A DNA stretch of 64,000 nt from JABDPF01 sp036351055 (lineage in GTDB: Bacteria > Pseudomonadota > Gammaproteobacteria > Xanthomonadales > SZUA-36): the NCBI GenBank assembly GCA_036351055.1, contig JAZBOH010000125.1, positions 1 through 64,000 on the forward strand, in the 5' to 3' direction. This document shows positions 8,265 through 17,116 of this stretch, piece by piece. Position 1 is the first letter of the stretch; each line of letters begins with the position of its first letter. A program made the translations under genes and the position numbers. The notes beneath the pieces were generated by a model that ran no database searches, was not told where the DNA came from, and worked only from the letters and a program-made list of their open reading frames with translations.

Positions 8265-9512
8265 GTGAGTCTGGGACAGAGGATCGTAGTTACGGGAATG
8301 GGGTGTCTCTCTCCCGTTGGATTGAACAGCCAGGAAACGTTTGATGGCCTCGTGGCAGGCAGGTCCGGCATTGCCCGGATTACTTCATTTGACCCGTCCC
8401 ACCTGGCATGCCAGGTGGCGGGCGAAGTAAAGGGATTTGATCCCACCGCCCACATGGACCGGAAGATGGCCCGGCGAATCGGACGTTACGCGCAGTTCTC
8501 GATCGCCGCAACCCGTGAGGCCCTGGCCCAGTCCGGGTTGGTCCTGGCGGCAGAAGACCCGGGCCGGATTGCCTGCGTGGTCTCCTCCGCCATCGGCGAC
8601 TTTCCCATGGTAGAAGACCAGATGAACCTGGTTTTCGCCCAGGGCAAACGTAACCTGAGCCCATTTACCGTCCCGCGGGTGAGCACGAGCATGGCCGCGG
8701 GCAATATTGCGCTTGAATTCGGCCTGACCGGAGTGTCGTATGGCCTTTCGTCCGCCTGCGCCACGGGCAGCCATTCAATTGCCACGGCACTGATGCTCCT
8801 CAAGCTGGGCATGGCCGATGTGGTACTGGCCGGGGGGGCGGAGTCGGCGATCTGCGATACTTTCGTGAACTCCTACATCGCGATGCGGGCGCTTTCAAGC
8901 CGAAACGACGAACCCGGGCGCGCCAGCCGCCCCTTCGACAAGGACCGCGATGGCTTTGTTATTGCTGAGGGTTGCGGGGTGATGGTCCTGGAAACGCTGG
9001 AACGGGCACAGCGCAGGGACGCCCCCATCCTGGCCGAACTGGTTGGAGCGGGCATGACCTGTGATGCTTTTCATATCACCTCGGCCCACCCGGACGGGGA
9101 GGGCGCCGCCCGGGCCATGAGAGCCGCACTGGATTCAGCGGGGCTGACTCCAGGCGATGTTGATTACGTTAATGCCCACGGCACATCCACACCGGTAAAC
9201 GACCCCATCGAAACCAGGGCGATCAAGACGGTTTTTGGTGACCGTGCCTTCCAACTGCCAGTCAGCTCGACAAAATCCATGACCGGCCACGCTATTGGGG
9301 CTGCGGGTGCCCTGGAGGCTGTTATTTGCGTAAAAGCGCTTAACGAAGATGTCATCCCCCCGACGATCAACCTGGATACGCCGGACCCCGACTGTGATCT
9401 GGACTACGTTCCGCATCACGCCCGGGAAAAGGAACTTAACGTCGTGATGTCAAACTCTTTTGCTTTTGGCGGACAGAATTGCGTGCTGGTATTCAGGAAA
9501 TTTTTCTCCTGA
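8265..9512 (+). CDS. fabF: Beta-ketoacyl-ACP synthase II (FabF type)
   Basis: 415 residues from a GTG at 8265, which has an AAGGA site 8 bases upstream; an ATG at 8235 lacks one and would add ten atypical residues before the family start (QRIVVTGMGCLSPVG). The active-site cysteine is in SSACATGSHSI (about residue 165), the two histidines are in NAHGTSTPVND (305) and TGHAIGAAGALEA (342), and PFDKDRDGFVIAEG is the usual FabF signature. The enzyme condenses malonyl-ACP with acyl-ACP in fatty-acid elongation in the cytoplasm. There are no acpP, fabD or fabG neighbours, so this may be an extra copy serving a special lipid; that is inference. Confidence 0.93.
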   Translation: MSLGQRIVVTGMGCLSPVGLNSQETFDGLVAGRSGIARITSFDPSHLACQVAGEVKGFDPTAHMDRKMARRIGRYAQFSIAATREALAQSGLVLAAEDPGRIACVVSSAIGDFPMVEDQMNLVFAQGKRNLSPFTVPRVSTSMAAGNIALEFGLTGVSYGLSSACATGSHSIATALMLLKLGMADVVLAGGAESAICDTFVNSYIAMRALSSRNDEPGRASRPFDKDRDGFVIAEGCGVMVLETLERAQRRDAPILAELVGAGMTCDAFHITSAHPDGEGAARAMRAALDSAGLTPGDVDYVNAHGTSTPVNDPIETRAIKTVFGDRAFQLPVSSTKSMTGHAIGAAGALEAVICVKALNEDVIPPTINLDTPDPDCDLDYVPHHAREKELNVVMSNSFAFGGQNCVLVFRKFFS

Positions 9513-9572
9513 TCACCAGCATACTCCGCAACGAAGCCCCATTGACCAGCCAGATTCTGGCAAGATGAAGCG

Positions 9573-10310
9573 GTGAACACGCTGCTTATTGTCCAGTTTG
9601 CGCTTTGCCCCCTGGTGCTGTTCAGCCTGCTTTGGGTGACCGCGCCCTATGGCCGTCACCACCGGGCGGGCTGGGGGCCGGGCCTGCCGGGGCGGGCCGC
9701 ATGGATGTTGATGGAATTGCCTGCACTGCTGACCATCACCCTTATCGTACTGTCCAGCCCGGTCGCGGCCCGGCCGCAAGCCTGGCTGCCCTTGCTGTTC
9801 TGGGTATTCCATTACAGCTACCGGACGTTCCTGTTCCCCGCCCTGATGCGCCCCTCCGACAAGCCGTTTCCGCTGCTTCTGGTGCTGTTCGCGGTCGGTT
9901 TCAACGTGCTCAATGGCTACAACAATGCGCAGGCACTGATGGCCGCGGGTGCAGGCGCGGAGCCGTTGCTCTCCGTTCACTTCCTGGCTGGCTCCGCCCT
10001 GTTCTTCGCCGGGTTCTGCTTGCATTTCAACTCGGACCGGCGCATCCGCGGTCTCCGTGCACCCGGAGAGACGGGCTACCGCGTTCCGCATGGGGGGGCG
10101 TTCCGCTGGGTCAGTTCACCGCACTACCTGGGCGAAATCATTCAATGGTGCGGCTGGGCAGTGTTGACCTGGTCTGCTGCAGGCGCCGCTTTCGCCCTGT
10201 TCACCCTGTGTAACCTGGCGCCGCGCGCGCTTTCGAACCATCGCTGGTACCGCCAGCAGTTTGTCGACTACCCTGCCGGGCGGAAGGTCCTGATACCGGG
10301 CATCTTCTGA
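9573..10310 (+). CDS. Steroid 5-alpha-reductase-like membrane enzyme
   Basis: 245 residues from a GTG. About six membrane helices with family features: TAPYGRHHRAGWGP near the N-terminus, the FNVLNGY segment, and a C-terminal region with WVSSPHYLGEIIQW and NHRWYRQQFVDYP. These match the 3-oxo-5-alpha-steroid 4-dehydrogenase C-terminal family, where the Tyr/His-rich tail binds NADPH. Eukaryotic members reduce steroid or polyprenol double bonds; bacterial substrates are mostly unknown. The gene follows the ketosynthase gene by 60 bases on the same strand. Confidence 0.8.
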   Translation: MNTLLIVQFALCPLVLFSLLWVTAPYGRHHRAGWGPGLPGRAAWMLMELPALLTITLIVLSSPVAARPQAWLPLLFWVFHYSYRTFLFPALMRPSDKPFPLLLVLFAVGFNVLNGYNNAQALMAAGAGAEPLLSVHFLAGSALFFAGFCLHFNSDRRIRGLRAPGETGYRVPHGGAFRWVSSPHYLGEIIQWCGWAVLTWSAAGAAFALFTLCNLAPRALSNHRWYRQQFVDYPAGRKVLIPGIF

Positions 10311-10369
10311 GGCGGCTGTAATCCGCTGCCGGCAAGCGCCAATGGCAAGTGGTATGCGATACTGGCGCC

Positions 10370-10564
10370 ATGAATGGACTATATGAAGCGGCCATTGCCT
10401 GCCCCTACTGTGGCGAGACCGGCGTTGTGATGGTGGACGAATCAGCCGGTGAACAAAGCTGCTTCGAGGACTGTCATGTCTGCTGTCGGCCGATCCTTAT
10501 TCAGGTGGGTATCGCCGCGAATGGTGACTTGTTCATCGAGGCAAAACGCGAAGATGACACTTGA
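10370..10564 (+). CDS. CPXCG-motif cysteine-rich small protein
   Basis: 64 residues from the ATG at 10370. The N-terminal ACPYCGETGVV and the central DCHVCCRPI make a four-cysteine zinc-ribbon-like arrangement, and an acidic tail follows. It matches the Cys-rich CPXCG family, whose function is unknown. It lies in the 370-base gap between the reductase and the arginine-deiminase-like gene, on the same strand. Confidence 0.85.
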   Translation: MNGLYEAAIACPYCGETGVVMVDESAGEQSCFEDCHVCCRPILIQVGIAANGDLFIEAKREDDT

Positions 10565-10680
10565 AGGAAGTGATGCAAGGAATCGCCGTCGCTCCAGCTT
10601 TCAGCGGGTTCGACGCTCTCGTCGACTGGTGCGATAATCAGCCGGGCAGCGTCGCCAATCCACCAACATCGGGAAACAGC

Positions 10681-11934
10681 ATGCAAGAAACCCAGATCAA
10701 TATGAACTCTGAGATCGGCAAGCTCAAGGCCGTGATGGTCCATCGCCCGGGCAGGGAGATCGAGAACATGACGCCCGCCAGCGCGGCCGAGGTGTTGTAT
10801 GACGACATTCTCAACCTGCAACTGGCGGAGCGGGAGCACGGTCAACTGACCGGTGTTCTGCGCCGGGTCGCCGACGTCTTTGAGTTCGAAGATCTGTTGC
10901 GCGATACCCTGGTGGACGGGCGCATGAAGGGGCTGCTGGTCGATGAACTGGTGAAGCTGTATGGCTGCGAAGAACTTGCGCAGGAACTCAAGGACACGGA
11001 CAATGCCTTGCTCGCGGCGCAGCTGTTCCAGGGCACGCCGATGCGAAAAGACAGCCTGGAGAAATTCCTCAGTCCGCTTCGTCACGCGATTCCTCCGCTG
11101 CCAAATGCGTTTTTCACGCGGGATGCCGTCATGGCGGTGAACCGGAGCGTGATCATTGGCTCGATGGCTTTCAAAGCCCGCTTTGCGGAGGCCTTGCTGC
11201 TGAAGGCCATTTTCAAGTACCACAGCAAAATCCAGTCGGACGAGTTCTACTTTGACGGCACCACCAGCAGCAGCGAAAAAATCACCATCGAAGGCGGCGA
11301 CCTCTTGGTGCTGCGCGAGGACCTGATCATGATCGGCTACAGCGAGCGCACCACCGCCCGCGGAATCGACACCCTGATGCGCGCCATTGCCGAAAAAGGC
11401 GGTGTGCAGAACTTTATCGTGGTTGAAATCCCCAAGTCCCGGGCGACGATTCACCTGGACATGATCCTGACCATGGTCGATCGCGACAGCTGCGTCGTCT
11501 TTCCCCCCCTGGTTACCGGTTTACACAAATGCAGAGCCTTCCACGTGCACTACGAGCAAAAGCAGGTCAAACGCATCGTTGAATATCCAGGCGTGCTGGA
11601 GGCGCTGCGAACCCAGGGCCTGGACCTGAAACCCATTTCCTGCGGTGGCGACAACGAGTTGCGCCAGGAGCGTGAACAGTGGGCGTCGGGCGCCAACTTT
11701 TTTGCCATGGCCCCGGGACACATCATCGGATTCGAGCACAACCAGGCCACGGCCGAGGAACTGGCCAAAAACGGCTTTGGGATCGTGACGGCGGACCAGG
11801 TGATCAGTGAGGAGGTTTCCCTGGTGCCGGGCCAGCCTACGCTTGTGACCATGCAGGGCTCGGAACTGGCGCGGGGTGGCGGTGGTTGCCGCTGCATGAC
11901 CATGCCGCTGAACCGGAACCCCGTCGACTGGTGA
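10681..11934 (+). CDS. Arginine deiminase-like enzyme
   Basis: 417 residues from the ATG at 10681; a longer frame to 10561 adds a tail with no family resemblance. The guanidine-group-modifying fold is clear: KLKAVMVHRPGREIENM at the start, FFTRDAVM, IEGGD (about residues 203-207), the catalytic His in IHLDMILTMVD (258) and the nucleophilic Cys in CRCMTMPL (405). Arginine deiminase converts L-arginine to citrulline plus ammonia. It is not accompanied by arcB, arcC or an arginine antiporter, so it may serve nitrogen acquisition or arginine turnover rather than the fermentative ADI pathway. Close relatives with other guanidino substrates cannot be excluded. Confidence 0.87.
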   Translation: MQETQINMNSEIGKLKAVMVHRPGREIENMTPASAAEVLYDDILNLQLAEREHGQLTGVLRRVADVFEFEDLLRDTLVDGRMKGLLVDELVKLYGCEELAQELKDTDNALLAAQLFQGTPMRKDSLEKFLSPLRHAIPPLPNAFFTRDAVMAVNRSVIIGSMAFKARFAEALLLKAIFKYHSKIQSDEFYFDGTTSSSEKITIEGGDLLVLREDLIMIGYSERTTARGIDTLMRAIAEKGGVQNFIVVEIPKSRATIHLDMILTMVDRDSCVVFPPLVTGLHKCRAFHVHYEQKQVKRIVEYPGVLEALRTQGLDLKPISCGGDNELRQEREQWASGANFFAMAPGHIIGFEHNQATAEELAKNGFGIVTADQVISEEVSLVPGQPTLVTMQGSELARGGGGCRCMTMPLNRNPVDW

Positions 11935-12025
11935 TATCCCCGGTCACTGCACGCGCATTTTCTTTGGCTTTTGCCGACCAGCCAACTATGCTAGGCAACG
12001 ACGGTAGACACGAAGAAACTAGAAC

Positions 12026-12769
12026 TTGTCATTTTTCAATGAACTCAAACGCAGGAACGTCTTCAAGGTAGGCATTGGTTATGTGCTCATTGCCTGGCTG
12101 ATTGCCCAGGTTTTGCAACTGGTGTTTGAGAGTTTTGAAACACCGGAATGGGCGATCAAGGCCGCACTGGTTCTATTGGCAACGGGCTTGCCGTTCGCCT
12201 TGTTTTTTGCCTGGGCATTCGAGATGACTCCCGAGGGAATCAAGCGCGATCATGAAGTGCGGCGGTCGCAAGCCATCACTCCGCGGACAATCAAGCAGCT
12301 CAAGGGCGCCGCAAAAGCGGGTAGTACGCTGAACTCGATGATCTACAAGAGTCGTTGCAACGGCGTGGCTGACCTGGAACTGGTGGACTCTATCCTAGCC
12401 AGCAGTGGCCGGAATAATCCTGAGAACGGCATCACAGGGGTGTTGGTGGCAACAGAAACCCACTTCCTGCAAATATTGGAGGGTAACTTCGAAACCCTGA
12501 ACGCGACCTTTGAACGGATCGCGCGCGATACACGGCACGACACGATCCAACTGATCAGCTTCACCGAGATAGACAAGCGCAGCTTCGGCGATTGGGCCAT
12601 GCACGGTATCGGCCTTTTCAACCTCAACCGCGAACTGGAAAAAAGCTTGCGCAGCCGCTTTGGTGAGGAACAGGGCAGCGTTCGATTACCCACCACGGCA
12701 AATGAAGTCAGAGAATTGCTGGACACCTTACTGCCGGAAGATGGCCCCCGGCCGGCCGGAACTGCGTGA
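12026..12769 (+). CDS. Membrane-anchored BLUF blue-light sensor
   Basis: 247 residues from a TTG. The first codons encode SFFNELKRRNVFKVG, the usual start of a two-helix membrane module (helices about 14-36 and 44-66, ending MTPEGIKRD) that I recall from many adenylate-cyclase and TPR proteins of Woeseia- and Xanthomonas-like bacteria. A BLUF domain follows at about residues 101-195: the flavin-proximal Tyr107 in MIYKSR, NNPENGITGVL, Gln149 in HFLQILEGN, DTRH, and the Trp190/Met192 pair in FGDWAMHG. All the photocycle residues are present, so flavin-based blue-light sensing is likely. There is no output domain after BLUF, only about 50 residues; the membrane module or a partner protein may carry the signal. 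Confidence 0.88.
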   Translation: MSFFNELKRRNVFKVGIGYVLIAWLIAQVLQLVFESFETPEWAIKAALVLLATGLPFALFFAWAFEMTPEGIKRDHEVRRSQAITPRTIKQLKGAAKAGSTLNSMIYKSRCNGVADLELVDSILASSGRNNPENGITGVLVATETHFLQILEGNFETLNATFERIARDTRHDTIQLISFTEIDKRSFGDWAMHGIGLFNLNRELEKSLRSRFGEEQGSVRLPTTANEVRELLDTLLPEDGPRPAGTA

Positions 12770-12833
12770 CGCCAGCCTGGCGTATCCGCACCTGCTGCCG
12801 GCGGTTGCGCGCGCAAAGAGCGCGTGAAAAATC

Positions 12834-14519
12834 TTAACCCCTGGCAAGTCTTTCCGGCGACTGCCGGGCCAGTTTGACACAGGACTCGATCATTTTCTCC
12901 AGGGCTGGCGGAATGCCAGGTGAGTTTTGCGAGGCAATGGCTTCGACCACGCTGAGTGCGAGGAAGGGCTTTGAGCGCTTGCGCACCGCGGCCTGGATGA
13001 CCTTGCCCGGTGAAGCATGTTCCATCTGCCTGGGATTCATACGAGAGTATTTTTTGAACACATCATCGTAACCATGAGCCCAGAAACAGCGCTCGATGTC
13101 TTTTTCGCCCAGAACCGTCATCCGCTCCGGCTCGTTTTCATTTTTCAAGAACTGGCGTGCAACGCCCGCGTAACTTTGGCCTGCCGGGTCCCCATCCGTT
13201 AACAGGTGCCACTCGATACCAAGGTCCCGGGCCGCCTTGACCGGGGGTTCCAGTCCGCATTGTGCGAACTCGATGCAGGCGATGCCCTCCAGGGCAAAAT
13301 CATAACCCATCAGCCGTGCGATCTGCGGCAGGATCCAGTACTCCGATTCACCCTCCACCAAAAGCCACAATCGGGCAAAAGTCGCGACGCTGAACCGGGT
13401 TCGAAGGTGATAGTGAAAGCGGCGCATCTCGCTCCGGGACAGGGTGTTCTCGCGCACGCGCCGTTGATACAGGATACCCTTGTGCCGCACCAGGCGGCGG
13501 ACCTGGCTGAGCGGAGTCATCGACAGCAGGTCACCCGAGTAGGTCGTGAGGATTTTCTGCCGCTGGATCAGGCTGACGAACATGGCGACGGAAGTCAGCG
13601 TGATCGGGTGGAGGTGCGCCTCGGGTTCCTCGATGATCCACAAGGGATCGGCGTCGGGTGCCATGCCTCCCGGTCGCGCTCGCAACAGGGCGCCGATCAG
13701 TAGGAGGATACCCAGGCGTTCAGGTTCCGTATCGGGGTCCTGGAAAGGCATTGCATTGGCCGCCTGACCTCTGCCGGGCTGCCAACCGAGAATTTCCGCC
13801 ACAGACCGGGTCAGGCCCGACTCCCATTTCCCCAGGTTGAAATTTCCCAGCTGTATCAGTTGTAAGGCAGCCTCGAAACCATCTCTCAGATCGTTTGCCA
13901 GGTTCAGGCTGGTCCCGGAAACCCGCGAATCCACGGCCTTGTTGATCCGCCTGGCAAGATCCTGGATTTCGCCCGACACTTTCAGTCCTGCTGTTGATTC
14001 CCGGGCTGGTTTGGCTGTGTGCCCACCGCGTCCCGTCAGCATACCGGCGGAAACACGAATAACCGGGTTCATGCGGCGGAAACGGCCGATCAGCTTTGCA
14101 TCGGATGACCTGACCTTGCTGCCCGGCGATCGCAGGCGGTACTGCGCCACGGCGCCGTCCTGGTCGCCGGGCTCAATGGTCGCCTCGCACCAGATTTCGC
14201 GCAGGCGCTTTGCCCGTTCGGGCAGCAGGAACTGAAACGGCTCGTATTCTTCGCCGACCCACTCACGCTCATGCCGCTCGATGAACCGGAGCTGGATCCG
14301 GATTGGGCCGACGGGGTCCTGTGTTTCCGAAGGCCGATGAAACAGCCAGGGTGGAAAAACCTTGTTCTTTTCATCAAAACCGAGCACGAGTTCCAGTGCG
14401 TCCAATACACTGGATATTCCGCAATCGTTCTCGCCGATCAAGGCCGTGCCTTCTCCGAAACTGATGGTGCTGTTCCGGATGGCCCGGAAGTTCTCTATTC
14501 GCATTCCGCGCAGGAGCAT
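12834..14519 (-). CDS. OLD-type (YbjD/DUF2813) ATPase-TOPRIM nuclease with altered Walker A
   Basis: 561 residues from the ATG at 14519; upstream codons to 14684 are open but unlike the family, and ATG 14504 is another option. The N-terminal ABC-type ATPase part starts MRIENFRAI and carries the P-loop as GENDCGIS, with Ile (codon ATA) where the invariant Lys should be. The signature and Walker B region is intact (WIIEEPEAHLHP). The C-terminal TOPRIM part has LLVEGESEYWILPQ and LLTDGDPAGQSYAG, the Glu and Asp-x-Asp metal ligands. OLD-family enzymes are nucleases that act with ATPase activity in DNA repair or phage defence. Loss of the Lys predicts weak or absent ATP hydrolysis unless compensated. 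The gene is solitary and convergent with the BLUF gene. Confidence 0.85.
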   Translation of the reverse strand: MLLRGMRIENFRAIRNSTISFGEGTALIGENDCGISSVLDALELVLGFDEKNKVFPPWLFHRPSETQDPVGPIRIQLRFIERHEREWVGEEYEPFQFLLPERAKRLREIWCEATIEPGDQDGAVAQYRLRSPGSKVRSSDAKLIGRFRRMNPVIRVSAGMLTGRGGHTAKPARESTAGLKVSGEIQDLARRINKAVDSRVSGTSLNLANDLRDGFEAALQLIQLGNFNLGKWESGLTRSVAEILGWQPGRGQAANAMPFQDPDTEPERLGILLLIGALLRARPGGMAPDADPLWIIEEPEAHLHPITLTSVAMFVSLIQRQKILTTYSGDLLSMTPLSQVRRLVRHKGILYQRRVRENTLSRSEMRRFHYHLRTRFSVATFARLWLLVEGESEYWILPQIARLMGYDFALEGIACIEFAQCGLEPPVKAARDLGIEWHLLTDGDPAGQSYAGVARQFLKNENEPERMTVLGEKDIERCFWAHGYDDVFKKYSRMNPRQMEHASPGKVIQAAVRKRSKPFLALSVVEAIASQNSPGIPPALEKMIESCVKLARQSPERLARG

Positions 14520-14756
14520 GGATGAACCAACCGTCTTTTCCCGTATGAGTATAGGGCCAAAAGGGTGGCTGGCAGAACAAATTACCTTTGAAATGGCGGC
14601 CCGGGCGATGGCCGCTTGCATGGGATGGGCTCGAAAGCATGGCTTTTGGTACTGGTGCAGCGCATGCGCCTTGTTAAAATGCACGCCTGAAGCCTGATTG
14701 GAAGCGGGTCCGGACCACCGTCCCGCTCTTACGCCATTCTGCCCACGAGGTTGAAA

Positions 14757-16688
14757 ATGAAAACGAAATTCCTGCTATGCACGGTGTTCCTGTTGGTCCT
14801 GGCAACGCAAAGCGCGGTGGCCAAAGATCTGCCGCTTGACTATTTTTTTAAAAACCCGGAGTTTGCCGGATTCCAGATCTCACCCAATGGCAAGGAACTG
14901 GCCGCCATGGTGAATCTCAATGGGCGCATGAATCTGGCGGTGATGGATATCAAGACGCGCAAGGCCCGGGCCATTACCAGCGTGAAGACCCAGGATGTCA
15001 GTGGCTTCATGTGGGCGACCAACGAACGCATTCTCTTTTTCATGGACAAGGACGGCAGTGAGTCCTTTGGCATATTCGCGGTCAATACGGACGGCAGCAT
15101 GCCGCGCACATTGGTCGAACCCCTGGCGTCGGTGATTCGGAGCGGTGGTGCATCCAAGCTGCGGATCGTCCAGGTCCTGGATACCCTGAAAGATGAGCCC
15201 GACTGGGTGCTGGTCAGCAGTAATGAACGGCGGGCAGCTTACCCGGATGTTTACAAGATGAACATCATGAACGGGAATACGACCATCATCGAGCGGAATC
15301 CCGGCGATATTACCAACTGGTTTACAGACTGGGACGGAAATGTGGTGGGCGCCGTTTTCCAGGATGGGCTGGAAGTTGGTTTCAAGCTGCTCAGGGATGC
15401 CAAGACGGATGAATGGGAAACTGTCACGCGCGCCCGCTTCGATGCCGCCTCATTCATGCCTGCGGGGATCAAGGGTGACGGCAAGACCGGCTACGTTACG
15501 TCAAACCTGACACCGGAAGGCGAAGCACGCGACAAGTCGGCCATCTACGAATACAACTTCGAGACCAAATCCTTTGGAAAGCTGGTTTATGAGCACCCGG
15601 AAATCGACTGTTGTGACCTGATCCAGAACGAGAAGATGCGCGACATGGTCGGTGTGGCCTACATGGTTGGAAAACCGGAGCAGGTCTACCTCGACGGGCT
15701 TTGGAGAGCCAGGATGGACGCCATCAACAAGGCCCTGCCCGATACGTTCAACCGGTTCAGCAGTTTTGACGATGAAGAAACGGTGGGCGTCGTGGTGGCA
15801 TCCAGCTCCACCCAGCCGACCAAGTATTACCTATTCGATTTTGTGAACAAGAAATTCGAACACATGGCGGACTCGCGCCCCTGGGTCGATTCCTCGGAAA
15901 TGTCGGAGATGAAACCCTATTCTTTCAAGGCCCGTGACGGCAGGTTGCTGCACGGTTACCTGACGGTTCCCAAGAACAGCGATGGGAAGAACCTGCCTCT
16001 GATCATGAACCCACATGGCGGCCCCTGGGCGCGTGACGGTTGGGGCTATAACCCGGAGCACCAGTTCCTGGCCAACCGGGGGTACGCCGTGATCCAGGTG
16101 AATTTCCGTGGTTCGGTGGGTTTTGGATCGGATCACCTGCGGTCCAGTTGGAAGCAGTGGGGCCAGGCGATGCAAAACGATGTCACCGACGCGGTCCAGT
16201 GGGCCATCGACCAGGGCATCGCAGATGCCGACCGGGTCTGTATTTACGGCGCCAGTTATGGGGGCTACGCCACGATGGCTGGCCTGACCTTCACCCCCGA
16301 GCTTTACAAGTGTGGCATCAATTACGTTGGCGTGACCGACATCCCCCTCCTGTTCGAGACCGCGCCAGATTCCTGGGCCGCGGGCGAAGAGCAGATGAAA
16401 ATAATGGTTGGCGATCCGGATACCGAGGAGGAATTCCTCGAGCAATGGTCACCGGCTTTTCACGCGGACAAGATCAAGGCACCGGTTTTCATGGCCTACG
16501 GCAAACAGGATCCCCGGGTCAGCATCAAGCACGCGAATGTCATGGAAAAAGCCATGAAAAAAGCGGGTGTTGACTATGAACTGATGGTAAAGCGGGACGA
16601 AGGCCATGGCTTCCGCAAGGAGGAAAACCGTTACGATTTTTATGGGGAAATGGACAAGTTCCTGGCCAGGCACCTGAAGCAGGAGTAA
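14757..16688 (+). CDS. Exported S9-family prolyl-oligopeptidase-like peptidase
   Basis: 643 residues from the ATG at 14757, which has a CGAGG site 6 bases upstream; the in-frame TTG at 14751 is less likely. The protein has a signal peptide (about residues 1-22), a beta-propeller region, then an alpha/beta-hydrolase domain. The catalytic triad is visible: Ser500 in GASYGGYATMAG, Asp585 in GKQDPRVS and His617 in DEGHGFRK. The oxyanion-type region reads MNPHGGPWARDGWG. Family members are dipeptidyl- or acylaminoacyl-peptidases that trim peptides; with a signal peptide this one probably works in the periplasm. It is a single-gene unit, divergent from the OLD-type gene. Confidence 0.92.
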   Translation: MKTKFLLCTVFLLVLATQSAVAKDLPLDYFFKNPEFAGFQISPNGKELAAMVNLNGRMNLAVMDIKTRKARAITSVKTQDVSGFMWATNERILFFMDKDGSESFGIFAVNTDGSMPRTLVEPLASVIRSGGASKLRIVQVLDTLKDEPDWVLVSSNERRAAYPDVYKMNIMNGNTTIIERNPGDITNWFTDWDGNVVGAVFQDGLEVGFKLLRDAKTDEWETVTRARFDAASFMPAGIKGDGKTGYVTSNLTPEGEARDKSAIYEYNFETKSFGKLVYEHPEIDCCDLIQNEKMRDMVGVAYMVGKPEQVYLDGLWRARMDAINKALPDTFNRFSSFDDEETVGVVVASSSTQPTKYYLFDFVNKKFEHMADSRPWVDSSEMSEMKPYSFKARDGRLLHGYLTVPKNSDGKNLPLIMNPHGGPWARDGWGYNPEHQFLANRGYAVIQVNFRGSVGFGSDHLRSSWKQWGQAMQNDVTDAVQWAIDQGIADADRVCIYGASYGGYATMAGLTFTPELYKCGINYVGVTDIPLLFETAPDSWAAGEEQMKIMVGDPDTEEEFLEQWSPAFHADKIKAPVFMAYGKQDPRVSIKHANVMEKAMKKAGVDYELMVKRDEGHGFRKEENRYDFYGEMDKFLARHLKQE

Positions 16689-16722
16689 AGCCGACGCTGG
16701 ATCTGTTCAAGCGGCCGATAGC

Positions 16723-17091
16723 CTAGTGGGTTACTCTGCGGCCCCAGAATCTGCGCGCCTTGGCGTTCATATTGAACAGCCATTTGACATGTTCTGCTTT
16801 GTTTTCTCCATGTGAATACTTGAAGTACGCCGGGGGCGCCACAGCCCCCTTCCTGTAGTGCCCGTCCGCGTGAACCCGGTCGTGGCAGAGTTCGCATAAA
16901 ATCACGCAGTTATCGATTAACTTCAGCCATTCGTGGTCCTGGTTTGCGGCGCTTCCAGACTGGTTTGGTATTACGTGGTGGGCATGTTCATAAATATCAT
17001 CGAGAGGGTCAGCGCATACAGCGCACATGCCGTCCTGCCTCAGTCGGGCAATTTTTTTGACGCCGCCGGAAAAGGCAAAGTACCTGGGCAC
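16723..17091 (-). CDS. Small HNH endonuclease
   Basis: 122 residues. A zinc-bound HNH motif is clear: Cys23 and Cys26 in MCAVC, the catalytic HH in EHAHHVIPNQ (38-39), the Asn61 region, then Cys66 and Cys69 with His70 and His74 in CELCHDRVH. Small free-standing HNH proteins nick or cleave DNA and occur as phage genes, restriction-like modules or toxin domains. The gene follows an unknown gene by 25 bases on the same strand, so they are probably co-transcribed. No capsid, terminase or integrase genes are near, so prophage origin is unsupported. Confidence 0.85.
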   Translation of the reverse strand: MPRYFAFSGGVKKIARLRQDGMCAVCADPLDDIYEHAHHVIPNQSGSAANQDHEWLKLIDNCVILCELCHDRVHADGHYRKGAVAPPAYFKYSHGENKAEHVKWLFNMNAKARRFWGRRVTH

Positions 17092-17116
17092 GAGTCAGCT
17101 TCCTTTTTGAACCCGT

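Noticed and set aside
12770..12833. GC-rich hairpin between the convergent BLUF and OLD-type genes as a terminator
   Set aside because: The stem is imperfect and only a short A-run follows, so it is too weak to call.
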